NCBI GenBank assembly: GCA_013339765.2 | Contig: CM023454.1 | Span: forward strand, 36,570,950-36,634,949 | Reading direction: 5' to 3' | Origin: Haemaphysalis longicornis | Lineage: Eukaryota > Arthropoda > Arachnida > Ixodida > Ixodidae | DNA: 64,000 nt | Shown here: positions 21,408 to 32,125 of the stretch, one piece after another | How positions within the stretch are numbered: the stretch's first letter is position 1 | Layout: each line of letters begins with the position of its first letter | Notes under the pieces: generated by a model | What the model was told of the DNA's origin: nothing | Databases searched by the model: none | The model's input: the letters and a program-made list of their open reading frames with translations, nothing else | Made by a program: the position numbers and the translations under genes

Positions 21408-21809
21408 GCGTGTTTTTCTTTCTTTCTTCTGTATAAAAAAATGTTCACTTCATTAACCGTAGTAAAAAAAAAGAAAAGAGCCTAACCACACCCCTATGCC
21501 TCCTTTGGCGTCGTAGACTGCTGACCTATCTGTATTTCCCCAACGAGCCCCTCATTTCCTTACTATATTATTCTGCGAAAGCCTAGCGAGGGTCTCGGTT
21601 CTGGCAGCCTTGATGCCGAGGTAGCATAAGAGGGCTTCCCGCCAGTTACCCGCTCATGACAGGCTGTAGACGTTGGAGTCACGCCCCGGGGGTTGAAAAG
21701 AAGGTCCCCTTCTCCCCGTGTAGTCAGAGTGGCGCTGGCTACCACCCTCAAGTGTCAGATACACTTCTAGTAAATATAAATAGCCCAGAAAGTGAAGGAG
21801 AACACAGTC

Positions 21810-21880
21810 GCCCAGATAGCCGAATTGGTAAGGCATTCGACATGTAATCGAAAGGCGTGGGTTCGGTCCCCACTCTGGGC
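21810..21880 (+). tRNA. tRNA-like cloverleaf, array 2 copy 3
   Basis: Identical in stems and loops to the copy at 21337, including TGT at the anticodon and A33. Confidence 0.6.
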
Positions 21881-22282
21881 GCGTGTTTTTCTTTCTTTCT
21901 TCTGTATAAAAAAAATGTTCACTTCATTAACCGTAGTAAAAAAAAAAGAAAAGAGCCTAACCACACCCCTATGCCTCCTTTGGCGTCGTAGACTGCTGAC
22001 CTATCTGTATTTCCCAACGAGCCCCTCATTTCCTTACTATATTATTCTGCGAAAGCCTAGCGAGGGTCTCGGTTCTGGCAGCCTTGATGCCAGGTAGCAT
22101 AAGAGGGCTTCCCGCCAGTTACCCGCTCATGACAGGCTGTAGACGTTGGAGTCACGCCCCGGGGGTTGAAAAGAAGGTCCCCTTCTCCCCGTGTAGTCAG
22201 AGTGGCGCTGGCTACCACCCTCAAGTGTCAGATACACTTCTAGTAAATATAAATAGCCCAGAAAGTGAAGGAGAACACAGTC

Positions 22283-22353
22283 GCCCAGATAGCCGAATTG
22301 GTAAGGCATTCGACATGTAATCGAAAGGCGTGGGTTCGGTCCCCACTCTGGGC
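22283..22353 (+). tRNA. tRNA-like cloverleaf, array 2 copy 4
   Basis: Identical body to the copy at 21337. The 3' flank has GGGTGT instead of GCGTGT, followed by the pyrimidine run TTTTTCTTTC, which could act as a Pol III terminator. Confidence 0.6.
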
Positions 22354-22476
22354 GGGTGTTTTTCTTTCTTTCTTCTGTATAAAAAAAATGTTCACTTCAT
22401 TAACCGTAGTAAAAAAAAAAGAAAAGAGCCTAACCACACCCCTATGCCTCCTTTGGCGTCGTAGACTGCTGACCTA

Positions 22477-22479
<3 letters not shown>

Positions 22480-22537
<58 letters not shown>

Positions 22538-22548
22538 ATATATATAAA
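22480..22548. repeat. (TA)n microsatellite
   Basis: About 65 bases of TA with one TTTA interruption at the right end of array 2. Confidence 0.95.
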
Positions 22549-23084
22549 TTTCTGGAAAAATTAGCCAGATATACTTAGAGAGAAGGGCAATCCCCTTATT
22601 ATACATAATCCCCGTATTATGCCTACATTTAAACATGCCGAAGTATCAAGTAAAAACGGACATTACAAATATGCTGAATACATGGGCAATATATGTGCAA
22701 TATATGTTCAATGCATTATTCACCCATCAGAACGTGATGGGATATCTGTTGATATATTCAATGTCATTATAAATCATATTTTTATTAGAAAATTGACATG
22801 AGTATGTATAATAAAAGGGTGATGATAGCTGCGGACCGGCAAGACGCTTGGAAAGAGGCAGAGACCAGAGACGGGCAAGGCAGCGCAGACCGATGTCTCC
22901 ACGCAATGCTGACCGTGCCTCTTCTCTCGCGCAGCACCTTGCACCTGCCATCATCAGGCGGCCCATAGTAGTCCTTCCTCCGGCACATACCCCGTAGGTT
23001 GTACAGGGGAGATTGGCGCACACTGACCTCAAGGTATGCCGTCGTGTCGGAGACTACTATCTTCAGTACAATATATACATAAGA
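22549..23084. other. Unassigned DNA
   Basis: No recognisable feature. A minus-strand frame at 22785-23129 has a Cys/Arg-rich stretch (GMCRRKDYYGPPDDGRC) that I could not place. Confidence 0.35.
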
Positions 23085-23575
23085 AAAGAAACCCTTCGAA
23101 CAGAGACTTGCAAAGAGAGTTGACTTCAAAGTATACGAAATTAAAAGAGTCCGTGGGGTGGGAATTGCTAGAATTCAGACGGAAGAAGTTGCGGGTAAAG
23201 AGTTTTCATAATATTTACTACAATCAAGTTGGGATACCACGCGAGAAGTACTTACTTTCACCGCACTACATATTGCAGCGACATGACCACCACCATAAAG
23301 TACGTGAATATCGCAGCAAATCTGAGTTGTTTAGGTTATCTTTCTTTCCCAAGACTATCCGGGAATGGAACGCTCTGCCTTCTGCAACAGTCAGTATTGT
23401 TGATAATGAAGCGTTTGTGGAGGGTTTGAGAAAATTTGTGTGCGCATGTCTTAGTGTAAATTGGACGTTGTTACTCTGTTTTGTTACTTTAATTGTAATT
23501 TTTTATCTATGTACCCCTCGAATGTAATGCCAGTTATGACGATGTGGATAAATAAATAATATTAGTAATAATATT
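23085..23575 (+). pseudogene. CR1-like LINE reverse transcriptase, C-terminal end
   Basis: The frame encodes FRRKKLRVKSFHNIYYNQVG, then a HKVREYRSKSELFRLSFFPK stretch and TIREWNALPS. These are the hallmark C-terminal motifs of CR1/Jockey-group non-LTR reverse transcriptases, near the end of ORF2. A stop at about 23527 is followed by GATAAATAAATAATATTAG, a plausible LINE 3' tail. The catalytic region is absent, so this is a 5'-truncated insertion typical of target-primed reverse transcription. No target duplication was identified. Confidence 0.65.
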
Positions 23576-24199
23576 ATTAATAGTAATCAAATTAGTACAG
23601 CTATCTTCTACGTTCATGTACAAGATATATTTAGTACCGCACCTAAGCACGCAGTGCTTATGAGTGGGCAGGCAGATCAGAGGCGCAGCGATACTCCGAT
23701 AACGCAAAATAGTTATATAAAAGAAAACAACAAGGACAAGGTATTAAAGGATGAAAAACACCTCCATTTATGCCCTTAAACAGCATTCCATCATTTAAAA
23801 AACACTATCAGTGAAACAAAATAAACAAAAAAAGTGGTGCCTAAACATATTACACAATACCAATATTACAAGAACAATACGCAGTGGCATAGGACACAAT
23901 TACGCATATCAATGTATGCTTCACTAAGAGCAGAAACCATAACGCCATAGCTGGAAGCTAACAACGTAGGAATTTTTTTGCATGAACAATGAACTAGGAC
24001 GGAAAAGACAGAAGGGAAGCCAACAATTCGCGGAAATTTGAGAGAGAGGCCAAGAGGTAGAAAATTAGAAAAGAGATATACAGATTTGTATACCAGCGAT
24101 TCCCATGATGCACAATAATGCCACAGTTATGAAGATGTAGATCACAATTTGTGCAACTTAACCGACACAACAACGATGCATTCAAATGTGCCGCGAAGT

Positions 24200-24866
24200 T
24201 CTCTTTTCCGTCATAGTTCTACGTAAAAATCGAGACACCAGTATTTCAATTGCTTTTTTACTTGCTTAAGACTAAATTATTTAGTTGTTCTGGACCAAGT
24301 TATACATGAATGGAACATAATATTGCCTATTCATCTTCCCATAATTCGAAAAAAACTGTAGGTATGTGGAATCGTTCTTCCTGCTTAAACGCTCTGGCTT
24401 TAGATACGGGCATTTTGAATTCCACGAGATAGCAGCGCGTACTGAACATGGTATAACGAAACAACTTCCCAAAAATTAATATGGCCATTTCATTCAATAA
24501 TTATGGTTTTTTTATGTAGGCTTTTATTACATGCAATGTTCTTGACGATTCGGCGAGCAAGCATATTTAGCTTTTCCTGTTAAGCTATTTGTCAGCTGCC
24601 ATACAGAGTTAGGACGTAGCGAAGAGTGCTTTCCGCAAGTGACTTTTGAACACGATATCGTGTTTCAATATCAGTGCCGTCTCGTAAGTTTACATGTACG
24701 CAGATATTGTCTTAAATTTTTTACAAACTTGATTTATGTGTTCATCCGAGTTAAAAACTCGTTTATGCACAAACCTGGATATTTTGCATTTTCACTGATC
24801 TTTAAAGTTGAGCAAGAACAATCATTACAGTTTTCTAAGTGTAGATATACATTTCTGTTCAATTGA
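24200..24866 (-). pseudogene. LINE A reverse transcriptase, C-terminal region
   Basis: The minus strand encodes, across frame changes, a YPGLCINEFLT-like segment (about 24760-24790), then AISWNSKCPYLKPERLSRK and SNYGKMNRQYYVPFMYN (about 24310-24430), matching the order of the thumb and end region of CR1/Jockey-type RTs. Stops are frequent. Confidence 0.5.
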
Positions 24867-25492
24867 ATTTGCTTATAGGGGCTTTCAATAAAAGAAATTT
24901 TGTTTTGTTTTTGTCAATGTGTATGTAGTTCTCAAGGAACCAATCAAGTACTTTTCTTATATCCTTCCAAAGAGCTTCAATAGCATTTTCGTACAACGAA
25001 TGTTCAAAAACTAGCACTGTATCATCAGCATAGTGGTACAGTCTGGACCCAAGAGATAAATTATCATGTCGTTCGTATATATTATAAATTAAAGGAGAAA
25101 TTGTAGAGCACTCGGGAACCCCGTTTTAATTAGTAATTTCCCTCTCATTGACTTTTCTATTTGAACAGATTATTACCTTCCTGTAAAGGAGTTCTTTATT
25201 GATTGACTCTATTTCACTCTGAATTCCAAATGTCCTTACTTCTGTAACAATATTTCATTTCACAACAGTATCAAAAGCCTTAGACACATCCAGAAACAGA
25301 GTTAACACTATTTTATTGCTAACTAATGCTTCAGTGACAGAATCATCTCTTTCTAAAGATAATGTTGTGCTCTTAAACCGTCGAAAACCTTATATCGTTA
25401 CAGATAAAAGGAATTGTTTGCAGCAAGAATTTGTCATGACTGTCGAAATATGCTTTTCAAGAATATGTGGCATAATAGAAAAGATGGCTACT
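24850..25492 (-). pseudogene. LINE A reverse transcriptase, palm with YADD box
   Basis: The minus strand reads GVPECSTISPLIYNIYERHD, then LYHYADDTVLV with the catalytic YADD at 25032-25021, then DIRKVLDWFLENYIHID. Further upstream in the element, on this side of the insertion, ASRPVAIFSIMPHILEKHI and VLTLFLDVSKAFDTV (about 25285) give the earlier RT blocks, including the first catalytic aspartate region. The expected GVPQGS box reads GVPECS. Several stops separate the blocks. The RT would copy element RNA at the target nick. Confidence 0.65.
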
Positions 25493-25501
25493 GGCCTGGA
25501 C
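25493..25501 (+). repeat. Target-site duplication, left copy
   Basis: GGCCTGGAC, identical to 27791-27799, flanking the TIR element inside LINE A. Confidence 0.8.
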
Positions 25502-27790
25502 GCGTATTCCCAAACCATATCCCGTAGGGGCCCAGGCCTAACACAACTTCTAAGCAGGGGCGCAGCCAAAGAGGTTAAAAATTGCAATTTTTTAACCTCC
25601 TTGGACGCAGCACCGTGACGTCTCTACCTATATGTGCGCGACTTCATGCGAGGTGGATGTTTTCATTTTTCCCCCTCCCCTCGTTTCGACTGCTTGGCAG
25701 GCGGCGATGGTTTCGCTCCGTGGTTCGGGGCTGGCCTGCAGCGCTGGGGAAGCTGACGCACATGTGGTAGAAACTAACCTTTTGTACCTGAGCCCCTCAT
25801 CTCTCCGCGCTCTTCTTGCGCACCTGCAAGTTGACGGTGACCTCCGATCGTGTTCCTAAATAAGCGCTCTACTCGGTGCTCGAAGTGCGCGCGCGGATGG
25901 ACGCTTTCACGCGCATTTGGCAATTATACAAGGTCCGGAAAGCAAACACCCTCATTGAAAGCTTATTCTACAGCACACAGAAGGGTATACAATTGAGTTG
26001 GGTGCTTTTTTACTATATAAACACCTCAAAACACGATTAGGTGCTGCAGGTAAGGATTACAAGAAAGGCAGCCAATTACCCATCACTACATTTACAAACT
26101 GTCCTACCCTTGCGAAATATTACAGCTGCATGAGCTGCTACATTTTGGCACTTTCTTAAGCGCTATTACATTGATATTCGTTAACATTAACTTCATTGCA
26201 TTATCTCTTTGATCAGGAACAGTGGCCACTAAGCAAAACATTGACGATTTTGTTAACAGCAATGGAAGGTGTGAATCGTTTTGCAAGGGTAATACATTGA
26301 TAAGAAGACACCAGCTCCAAACGTACACGTTTACACTCGGTCATGAATCCTGCGTAATTTGCACTGCTGGTTATAACAATTTAGGGAAACAATATCGAAA
26401 ATACATGTATATACCAACCAAGGGCTAGGTAATAGTTGCATTCTACAGCAACTGAAGTACTGGAGGAGTCTGATATATGTCTTCTGTACAGGGCTATTTA
26501 CCACAGTATCTTCACTGAAGCCACCAGGCCGAGTTTGACATCAGTAATCATGCGTGCTACCACTCACGCTGTTGCCTATGTCGATTAGAGTTTCTTAACA
26601 ATTTGTGCTTCATGCACACACATATTTTGCGGCATAAGATACGTTAGTTATAAATAGAGATCTCCAGCAGGATCCGAATGGCGCTGGCGCCCCCCCCCCC
26701 CTGTAATCGGGAAGGCACACCAAATCGTTACCACTTAATATGGCTCTGTCCATTATTCGACCATAATCGCCACCAGCTTTTAACTCCTTAGGTCCCGCCA
26801 CCAGCGACTGAAACAGGAACATGTTAGTCGGGTCGCGTGACGATCCACTGCACTAGAAGCAATTACCGAGTACGCCCTTGAAAACAGACTCTAGAAATTG
26901 GTGTAGCAACCTGGCCGACTTCCTCGTACGGTATACAATGTGAACTGTCTGCAGCGTGCACTGTTTTCAGTGTGAAGCGCATTCTCTACAGTGTGAACTG
27001 TACATTTAAGGTGTGAACTGTGCGTTTCTGCTGCCACTGACTGATTTAATGTGTCATTTTGCGATTAGGACCCCAAGTCTGCAACTGTGTTCATTGTGCG
27101 AGTTGTGACCTTCCCCTTTTCTCCTCATCCTTGCTCCCCCAGGGCCCCATGGCCTATCATTTAATGCAGTGTTACACTTACTCACACATGTATATTCTTT
27201 TCTCTGGGACTAATGAGTAGTTGTCCGTGAGCTTGAAGTCACGGTAGTCGTAGCAGAGATAAAACTTAGTAAAAAAGTTATCTCCTTGGCGCACTTTTTT
27301 TGCAATAGTTATCTCGGAGTCCAAATAGCGGCAAAAATTGTCACTTTTAGAGATCCACTGATGGGTATAAATGACTAGTTTGTGTCTGTTTCTTGCAACG
27401 CATTTTTAGCTACCACATATATATATATTTCTGTAGTGTCTGGCCTTTTAATTCGAAAGCATTGGGTCACAGCTCGTGCCTCAACTGTAAGCCACACACA
27501 CGCAACAACGTATACAAATGTATCAACAAGAAATAGCAGGAATAAAAATATAAATAGTACAACACAAGTTGCCCCGGGAGCGATACTATCTGCGGCCCGC
27601 AAAGCAGCCGAAACGAGGGGAGGGGAAAAAAAATCACCTCGCATGAAGTCGCGCACATATAGGTAGAGACGTCACGGTGCTGCATCCAAGGAGGTTAAAA
27701 AAATTGCAATTTTTTAACCTCATTGGCTGCGCCCCTGCTTAAAGGGTGTAGTCAGCCTGCGCCCCTCCGGGATATGGTTTGTGAATACGC
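25502..27790. mobile_element. 2.3-kb non-autonomous TIR element inside LINE A
   Basis: The ends are inverted repeats of about 210 bp (25502-25715 and about 27580-27790): GCGTATTC-CAAACCATATCCCG, then AAGCAGGGGCGCAGCCA, AAAATTGCAATTTT, and CCGTGACGTCTCTACCTATATGTGCGCGACTTCATGCGAGG, described here in part only. Perfect 9-bp direct repeats flank it, as in Mutator-type insertion. The interior (25720-27580) has no recognisable protein and holds a poly-C run at 26690-26702. Its TIR does not match that of the 12516-16261 element. Confidence 0.75.
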
Positions 27791-27799
27791 GGCCTGGAC
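27791..27799 (+). repeat. Target-site duplication, right copy
   Basis: GGCCTGGAC, identical to 25493-25501. Confidence 0.8.
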
Positions 27800-28500
27800 A
27801 GCAAGACCGTTTCAGCACCGTTCTTATGTATCCGGTGTACATGGGAAATCTTCATTTTATCTGGAATACTACCGGTCGTTAAAATGCCTTTAAGTGTCGA
27901 CAAAATCGGCTAACCTATTCTATGTTATCTTTTATATCTCGCCTTCGGATCTGATCGTATCCCGCTGGTTTCGATATTGACATCTTATCCACAATACTGC
28001 GGAGGTCCCCCGGGGTCATGTCTTGGATAAAGGCTGACTCAACAACGCTTGGGCCATTGGTAATTTTTTATTAAGGGATCCTTATTTGTTCAAAAGGAGT
28101 ACGGCGCCACCAAGAAACAACGAAATAAATGTGTCACACAAGGATGTAGTCTTACAGGAACCTCCGAAGCTTTTGCGAATTACCGAGTCCGCTTGCCTGT
28201 TAGTGTTCCTGCCTACCAGCTCGTTTAGCCGCATCCATATTTTCTTCATGTTTCCCTTGGCCCTATTAAATTCTTCAGAGTAATACCGTTTCATTGCAGG
28301 TCAGAGCTTTGTGGTAACTTTATTTCTGAGCACGCGAAATTCATCTTTTAGCGCCCTGTCCCCAGGCTGCTGTTTTAACTTTTCAAGGGCTTGTTCTTTA
28401 AGTTGACATAGTGCTTGGATGTCATCTTCGATCCAGTTATTTCCCGGTTTTACTTTTTTGCTTTCATTTGTTTTTTGAGAGTTTCATAAAATGTCTGCAA
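27800..28500 (-). pseudogene. LINE A, N-terminal RT and linker region
   Basis: On the minus strand MKRYYSEEFNRAKGNMKKIW followed by LNELVGR (about 28290-28200) is the conserved linker between endonuclease and RT in CR1-type LINEs. DLRSIVDKMSISKPAGYDQI then gives the first RT block (about 28010-27940), and HKNGAET (about 27830) the second, just before the TIR element. The RT continues beyond the insertion at 25492. Confidence 0.6.
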
Positions 28501-28519
28501 TATTGAACTATTAGGACAT

Positions 28520-29380
28520 ACATTTCTAAGTGATGAATTGACACTACATCGTTCCAGTTGAACTAGGGCACATTCTGATCGAATGCTTCATTGTCACGAT
28601 TGTTATGTACTTTAGTGAATTCTTATTATTTTCACAAACGCGTTCTCCAAGTATCTTTAGTGTAACGTAAAAACTATCGACTATATTTTTAGATAATAGC
28701 TGCCACCAAAGTAAAGTTATCTGTTTGGCTAAGAATGTGGTTTATGCAAGATTTTGTTATTTTATCTTTTAAACGCTCTTCTCGGTTTATTGCATTTGTT
28801 GTGCTTTCCAAGCAAAACTTTGAGACAACATCTAAATTATCGTTGACAGCAGGGTTTGGAAAGGTGCAGAGTACATATGTTTAAATCTCCAGAAATTGTA
28901 AGGCTGCTTCCGTAACCAAACTCAACCACAAATTGAAACTACGTAAAAAAGTCATGAATAATGCCATGGGGCGCGCGGTAAATTGCCAAAAGAACGAATG
29001 TACTGTGGTTGCAAAAAATGGCACTGCTATACTTTCTGCCAACTGATATGAAAGCGCACTTTGTTCCGATTTCCAATTATTTTTTACAAAACAAGGACCC
29101 CACCACCTCTTATATTTTCAGGGCACACGGAAAAAGAAGTATAACCTGGAAGGGTATAGGTATCACACATAGCGTGGTTCACAACACTCTTGGTCAAAAT
29201 TAACCGATCAACTGGTGTATTTACCTCTGTGATGTGCATTAGCAATTCATTTCAGTGTTTTAATGCTATGGATATTTACATGGGCTATCTCCAGGTATTT
29301 CGGAAGGTTTTAATCTTCGATGTATTTATTCCTCATTGTAACGATCCCATTGTTCATAGTTAGAAAATGTTTTTGTGCTC
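28520..29380 (-). pseudogene. LINE A endonuclease region
   Basis: The strongest sign is GDLNI (minus strand, 28890-28876), matching the GDFN active-site box of APE-type LINE endonucleases, preceded by PHGIIHDFFT-like sequence about 60 bases earlier. The remainder is heavily decayed with stops in all frames. Identity also rests on the position between ORF1 and RT. Confidence 0.45.
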
Positions 29381-30240
29381 ATTCCAGTTGGTGTAAGTCA
29401 TCTTTCGACTTAAGCCAGATTTTTAACACACCTTTTTCTTTGACAAGAACTTTTCCGTTTCGTGTCTACGCAAGCTTAAAATTTTTTTCAGGAGGTTTTG
29501 TCTTTCTAGCCCAAATAAACTGCTGGTCATATTGCGTTAAATTTTCATTGATCAAAATGCCTTCTTCTCTGAGCGTGGATCGTTTCGCGCACCAGTTGTA
29601 GCGGTCATCTCGTTTCCGAAAGCGCGCTGTAGCCGGCGGGAATTTTCCTTCTTCAGCTTTGAGCCTAAGCGCAGTTGATACTGCGTGGACAGTGGGACGT
29701 GGGCAGTTGAAGTTTGACCGCAATTTCATTCGCGACGTCAATGAGGCTTTCTTTATCTTTTGCCGGTACACAATGTACTTCGATGCGGTTTCGGAGTGAA
29801 TGATGTTCTGCGTCATTCAGAGCTATCCTGATTTGTTTGATTTCAGTATCTTTGTTTCGAACGTCAACTTGAAGTTCTTGAACTCGCCCGGTTACTTCCG
29901 AGGCTGCCCGTCCCGCCTTTTATAGGCGGCCCATTATTTTGTCGTAATTTTTCCTAAGAAACTCCACTGACTTCTCAATACCTTCAATAGTTTTTTTTAT
30001 TGTGCGCAATTTTTTGCATTCTTTCTTTTCAGGAATTGCGAGTGCAGAGTAGTTTTTCAATTTCCTCGATTATTATTAACAACTGAGTAAGCTTTCCGAG
30101 AGATGTGGAGCCCTGTTTAGTAAGCAAGGCCAATGTGCTCGCGTTGGTTTGGCTAGAGTGGTTCGTTTGGGGGGAGCCCTAGGCTTAGGACTGTCACTTA
30201 ACATTAATCTAAAAGGTACTGCATGTTCATGCGATACATT
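29380..30240 (-). pseudogene. LINE A ORF1, coiled coil and C-terminal domain
   Basis: The minus strand encodes a Lys/Glu-rich helical segment (ECKKLRTIKKTIEGIEKSVE, about 30020-29960), then SLRNRIEVHCVPAKDKESLI and NEIAVKLQLP (about 29800-29700), then ILINENLTQYDQQFIWARK and FKLAWTRNGKVLVKEKG (about 29550-29430). This order (coiled coil, RRM-like, C-terminal domain) is that of LINE ORF1 RNA-binding proteins. The same C-terminal words appear in LINE B at 52850-52970. Frame changes occur between the blocks. Confidence 0.6.
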
Positions 30241-30440
30241 AATCGTTATTAATTGCCATAAACGCAGTTTTTGTGTATTCCGGAACATTTACCACAAGAA
30301 TAGGCGTTCTTACACTGCGAGCAGTGCAAGTAGGCCGAGCGAACGGTGATTTCTTTATGGCAAGCAAGACACAGCAAATCATTATCAGACACATTAAACC
30401 CTCTAAACACATTAAACACATTAAACCAGCTGGGCGAATA
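30240..30440 (-). pseudogene. LINE A ORF1, PHD-like zinc finger
   Basis: The minus strand reads DLLCLACHKEITVRSAYLHC followed by SQCKNAYSCGKC and HKNC: a C2-C2-C2-HC spacing like the PHD-type fingers at the N-terminus of CR1-group ORF1 proteins. A double stop follows at about 30258. Confidence 0.5.
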
Positions 30441-30473
30441 CAACCAAATTGGCAATCGGCAAAAAACACCCAC

Positions 30474-31215
30474 CTATAAAAGTGAGGAACCGAGACACAG
30501 GTGTCCGTCCAGCCGACATGGCCCGCCGGTCTGAGAAGGGTCCATGTCGGTGCTGGGTTGTATAGCCGCCGGAGCATAGAATGCAGCTGCAGCGATCACA
30601 AGAACAGGAAGGGGGCTGTGTCCTCCGCCGTGCTGCGCACGTTGCAGGAAATGCCGCCACCCGTCGGTAGACAGTCGTTGGCGATCTGTCGTCTGCATGG
30701 CTATAAAATTGAGGAACCGAGTTACAGGCGTCCATCCAGCCGATAATCCATGCCGGTCTGCGAGGGGTCTATGTCGGTGCTGGGTATGTAATCGCTGGAG
30801 CACGGAATGCAGCTTCAGATATAAGAAGAACGGGAACGCGGACTGTGTCCGCCGCTGTGCTGCCCTGCTCCAGGAAAGGCCGTCACCGGTCGGTGGGCTG
30901 TCGTTGGCGATCTGTTGTCTTCACGGCTATAAAAGTGAGAAACCGTGTTAAAGGCGTCCGTCCGGCCGATGTGCCCCACCGGTCTGCTAAGGGTCGATAT
31001 CGGTGCTGGGGTATATAGCCGCCTCAGCACGGAGTGCAGCTGCAGCGATCAGAATACATGAAGTGCGGCTCTGTCCTCCGCCGTGCTGCGCATGCTCCAG
31101 GAAAGGCCGTCACCGGTTAGCAGGCAGTCGTTGGCGGTCTGTCGTTTTCATAGCTATAAAAGTGAGGAACCAAGTTACAGGCGTCGTCCGGCCGATATTC
31201 CCCGCCGGTCTGCCT
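30474..31215 (-). repeat. Tandem 227-bp repeats at the 5' end of LINE A
   Basis: CTATAAAA-TGAG-AACC starts recur at 30474, 30701, 30927 and 31154, giving periods of 227, 226 and 227 and about 3.3 copies, each diverged from the others. They abut the ORF1 remnant on its upstream side, like the 5' UTR monomers of some mammalian L1 elements. On the plus strand each copy carries a TATAAAA motif. Confidence 0.8.
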
Positions 31216-31798
31216 GGCGGAGAGAGCGAGAATAAAGAAAACTTTAGATAAAAATTAAAACTTAAGGTGCAATTTAGTAGTTGAAATTTCAGCTAAACAT
31301 TGTAAACATATTTATTCAACTTTGATATGCTCAGTTATTGTGGGGTATAACACAGAATACCTATTTAAAAATAATTGCTTCAATATCGGCCGAAGTAAGC
31401 AGAACTTACTCCAGTAATACATTGCAGTGTTATTTACATAACAAATCTCAAATACGTGATTGTGGTCCTGAACGCGGCAGAAAAATTATTGACACATTGC
31501 CTTGTTTCAGGAACTTAATGCAAGTATCAGAAAACGTGTATTTTATGACCATTTTTCATATCCAGGATCCCTCAATGTGTAAATACTTCCGTGAACATTG
31601 GTGCGAAGGGTAGAAGTGTTTTAGTACTGCTTCGAGCCGTGATTGTTCTTTTGGTGGTCTTGCGAAAGACATCAAGATTGTTTGCAAACAATGTTCAAAC
31701 CTTCTGGCAGTGGTCTCCGCTATCAGCAACCCTGGCAGAGATTCTGATGGTCGTGCTGCAAAGATGTTCAGCGGCGTTCCTGGGCCGTAGTGGTAGTT
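31216..31798. other. Unassigned DNA
   Basis: Spacer between the LINE A 5' repeats and the Ty3 element B protease remnant. Nothing recognised. Confidence 0.4.
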
Positions 31799-32125
31799 TC
31801 AAGCCTTTACTTCAAGCACTAGCCCTCTCCTGGCCATAAAATGATGTCCCAGAATGGCGGGACAGGAAAGACCGGGAAGGTACAAAAAACGTTGATTGTG
31901 TTTGCGGCCATCTGCGATTACCGTCAGCCTCGCTTCCGATTTTATCGGTACGACCTGGTCCGAAGCTGTTCTGATACTGGTGCTTACGTGCCGGAATTTG
32001 ATCTTCCTCAGGGAGCACCATTCTCCGACAGCGTCTCCAAACACAGAAACCGTTGCTCCAGTGTCCAGGTGGGCAGGTTTAATCAGGCCGGCTACCTTGA
32101 CTGTAATGAAAGGTGCATTGTCCAC
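31799..32125 (-). pseudogene. Ty3 element B retropepsin
   Basis: A 108-codon minus-strand frame contains PFITVKVAGLIKPAHLDTGA followed by TVSVFGD, then CPAILGHHFMARRGLVLEV near its end. The DTGA active site and the ILG-x-x-F-x-x-x-x-G segment near the C-terminus are the two signatures of retroviral-type aspartic proteases, which release mature proteins from the Gag-Pol precursor. The fold is intact in this frame but isolated: the sequence before it (32138-32660) is a frameshifted gag tail with GHPTTQRH, perhaps a damaged zinc knuckle, and RT does not follow. Confidence 0.65.

Larger units (their letters stand above)
20673..22480 (+). repeat. tRNA-like tandem array 2, 473-bp units with palindromic head
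   Basis: The four tRNA-like segments start at 20864, 21337, 21810 and 22283, exactly 473 bases apart. The unit between them is near-identical, differing mainly in A-run length and a few single-base indels. The first is preceded by an inverted partial copy (20673 to about 20860 mirrors about 20897-21088), making a palindrome with arms of about 190 bp centred near 20878. The last unit ends in a (TA)n tract at about 22482. Short frames such as GAGYHPQVSDTLLVNINSPE recur in each unit and look incidental. Near-identity suggests recent amplification or an assembly-sensitive repeat. Confidence 0.85.
24200..31215 (-). mobile_element. CR1-like LINE A, nearly full length, interrupted
   Basis: Reading the minus strand from 31215 down: about 227-bp tandem 5' repeats, an ORF1 remnant with PHD-like zinc finger, coiled coil and C-terminal domain (about 30440-29380), an endonuclease remnant (about 29380-28520), and reverse transcriptase from about 28500 to 24200, broken at 27790-25502 by a TIR element with a perfect 9-bp duplication. 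Without the insertion the LINE would span roughly 4.7 kb. Many stops and frameshifts occur. The 3' end was not located exactly; sequence below 24200 has a few LINE-like words but no clear tail. Confidence 0.65.

Noticed and set aside
20673..22480. Repeated 60-65-codon frames in the 473-bp units
   Set aside because: They recur only because the units are near-identical; no domain and no start or stop logic.
22785..23129. 114-codon minus-strand frame with a Cys/Arg-rich stretch
   Set aside because: Overlaps a LINE fragment on the other strand and matches nothing known.
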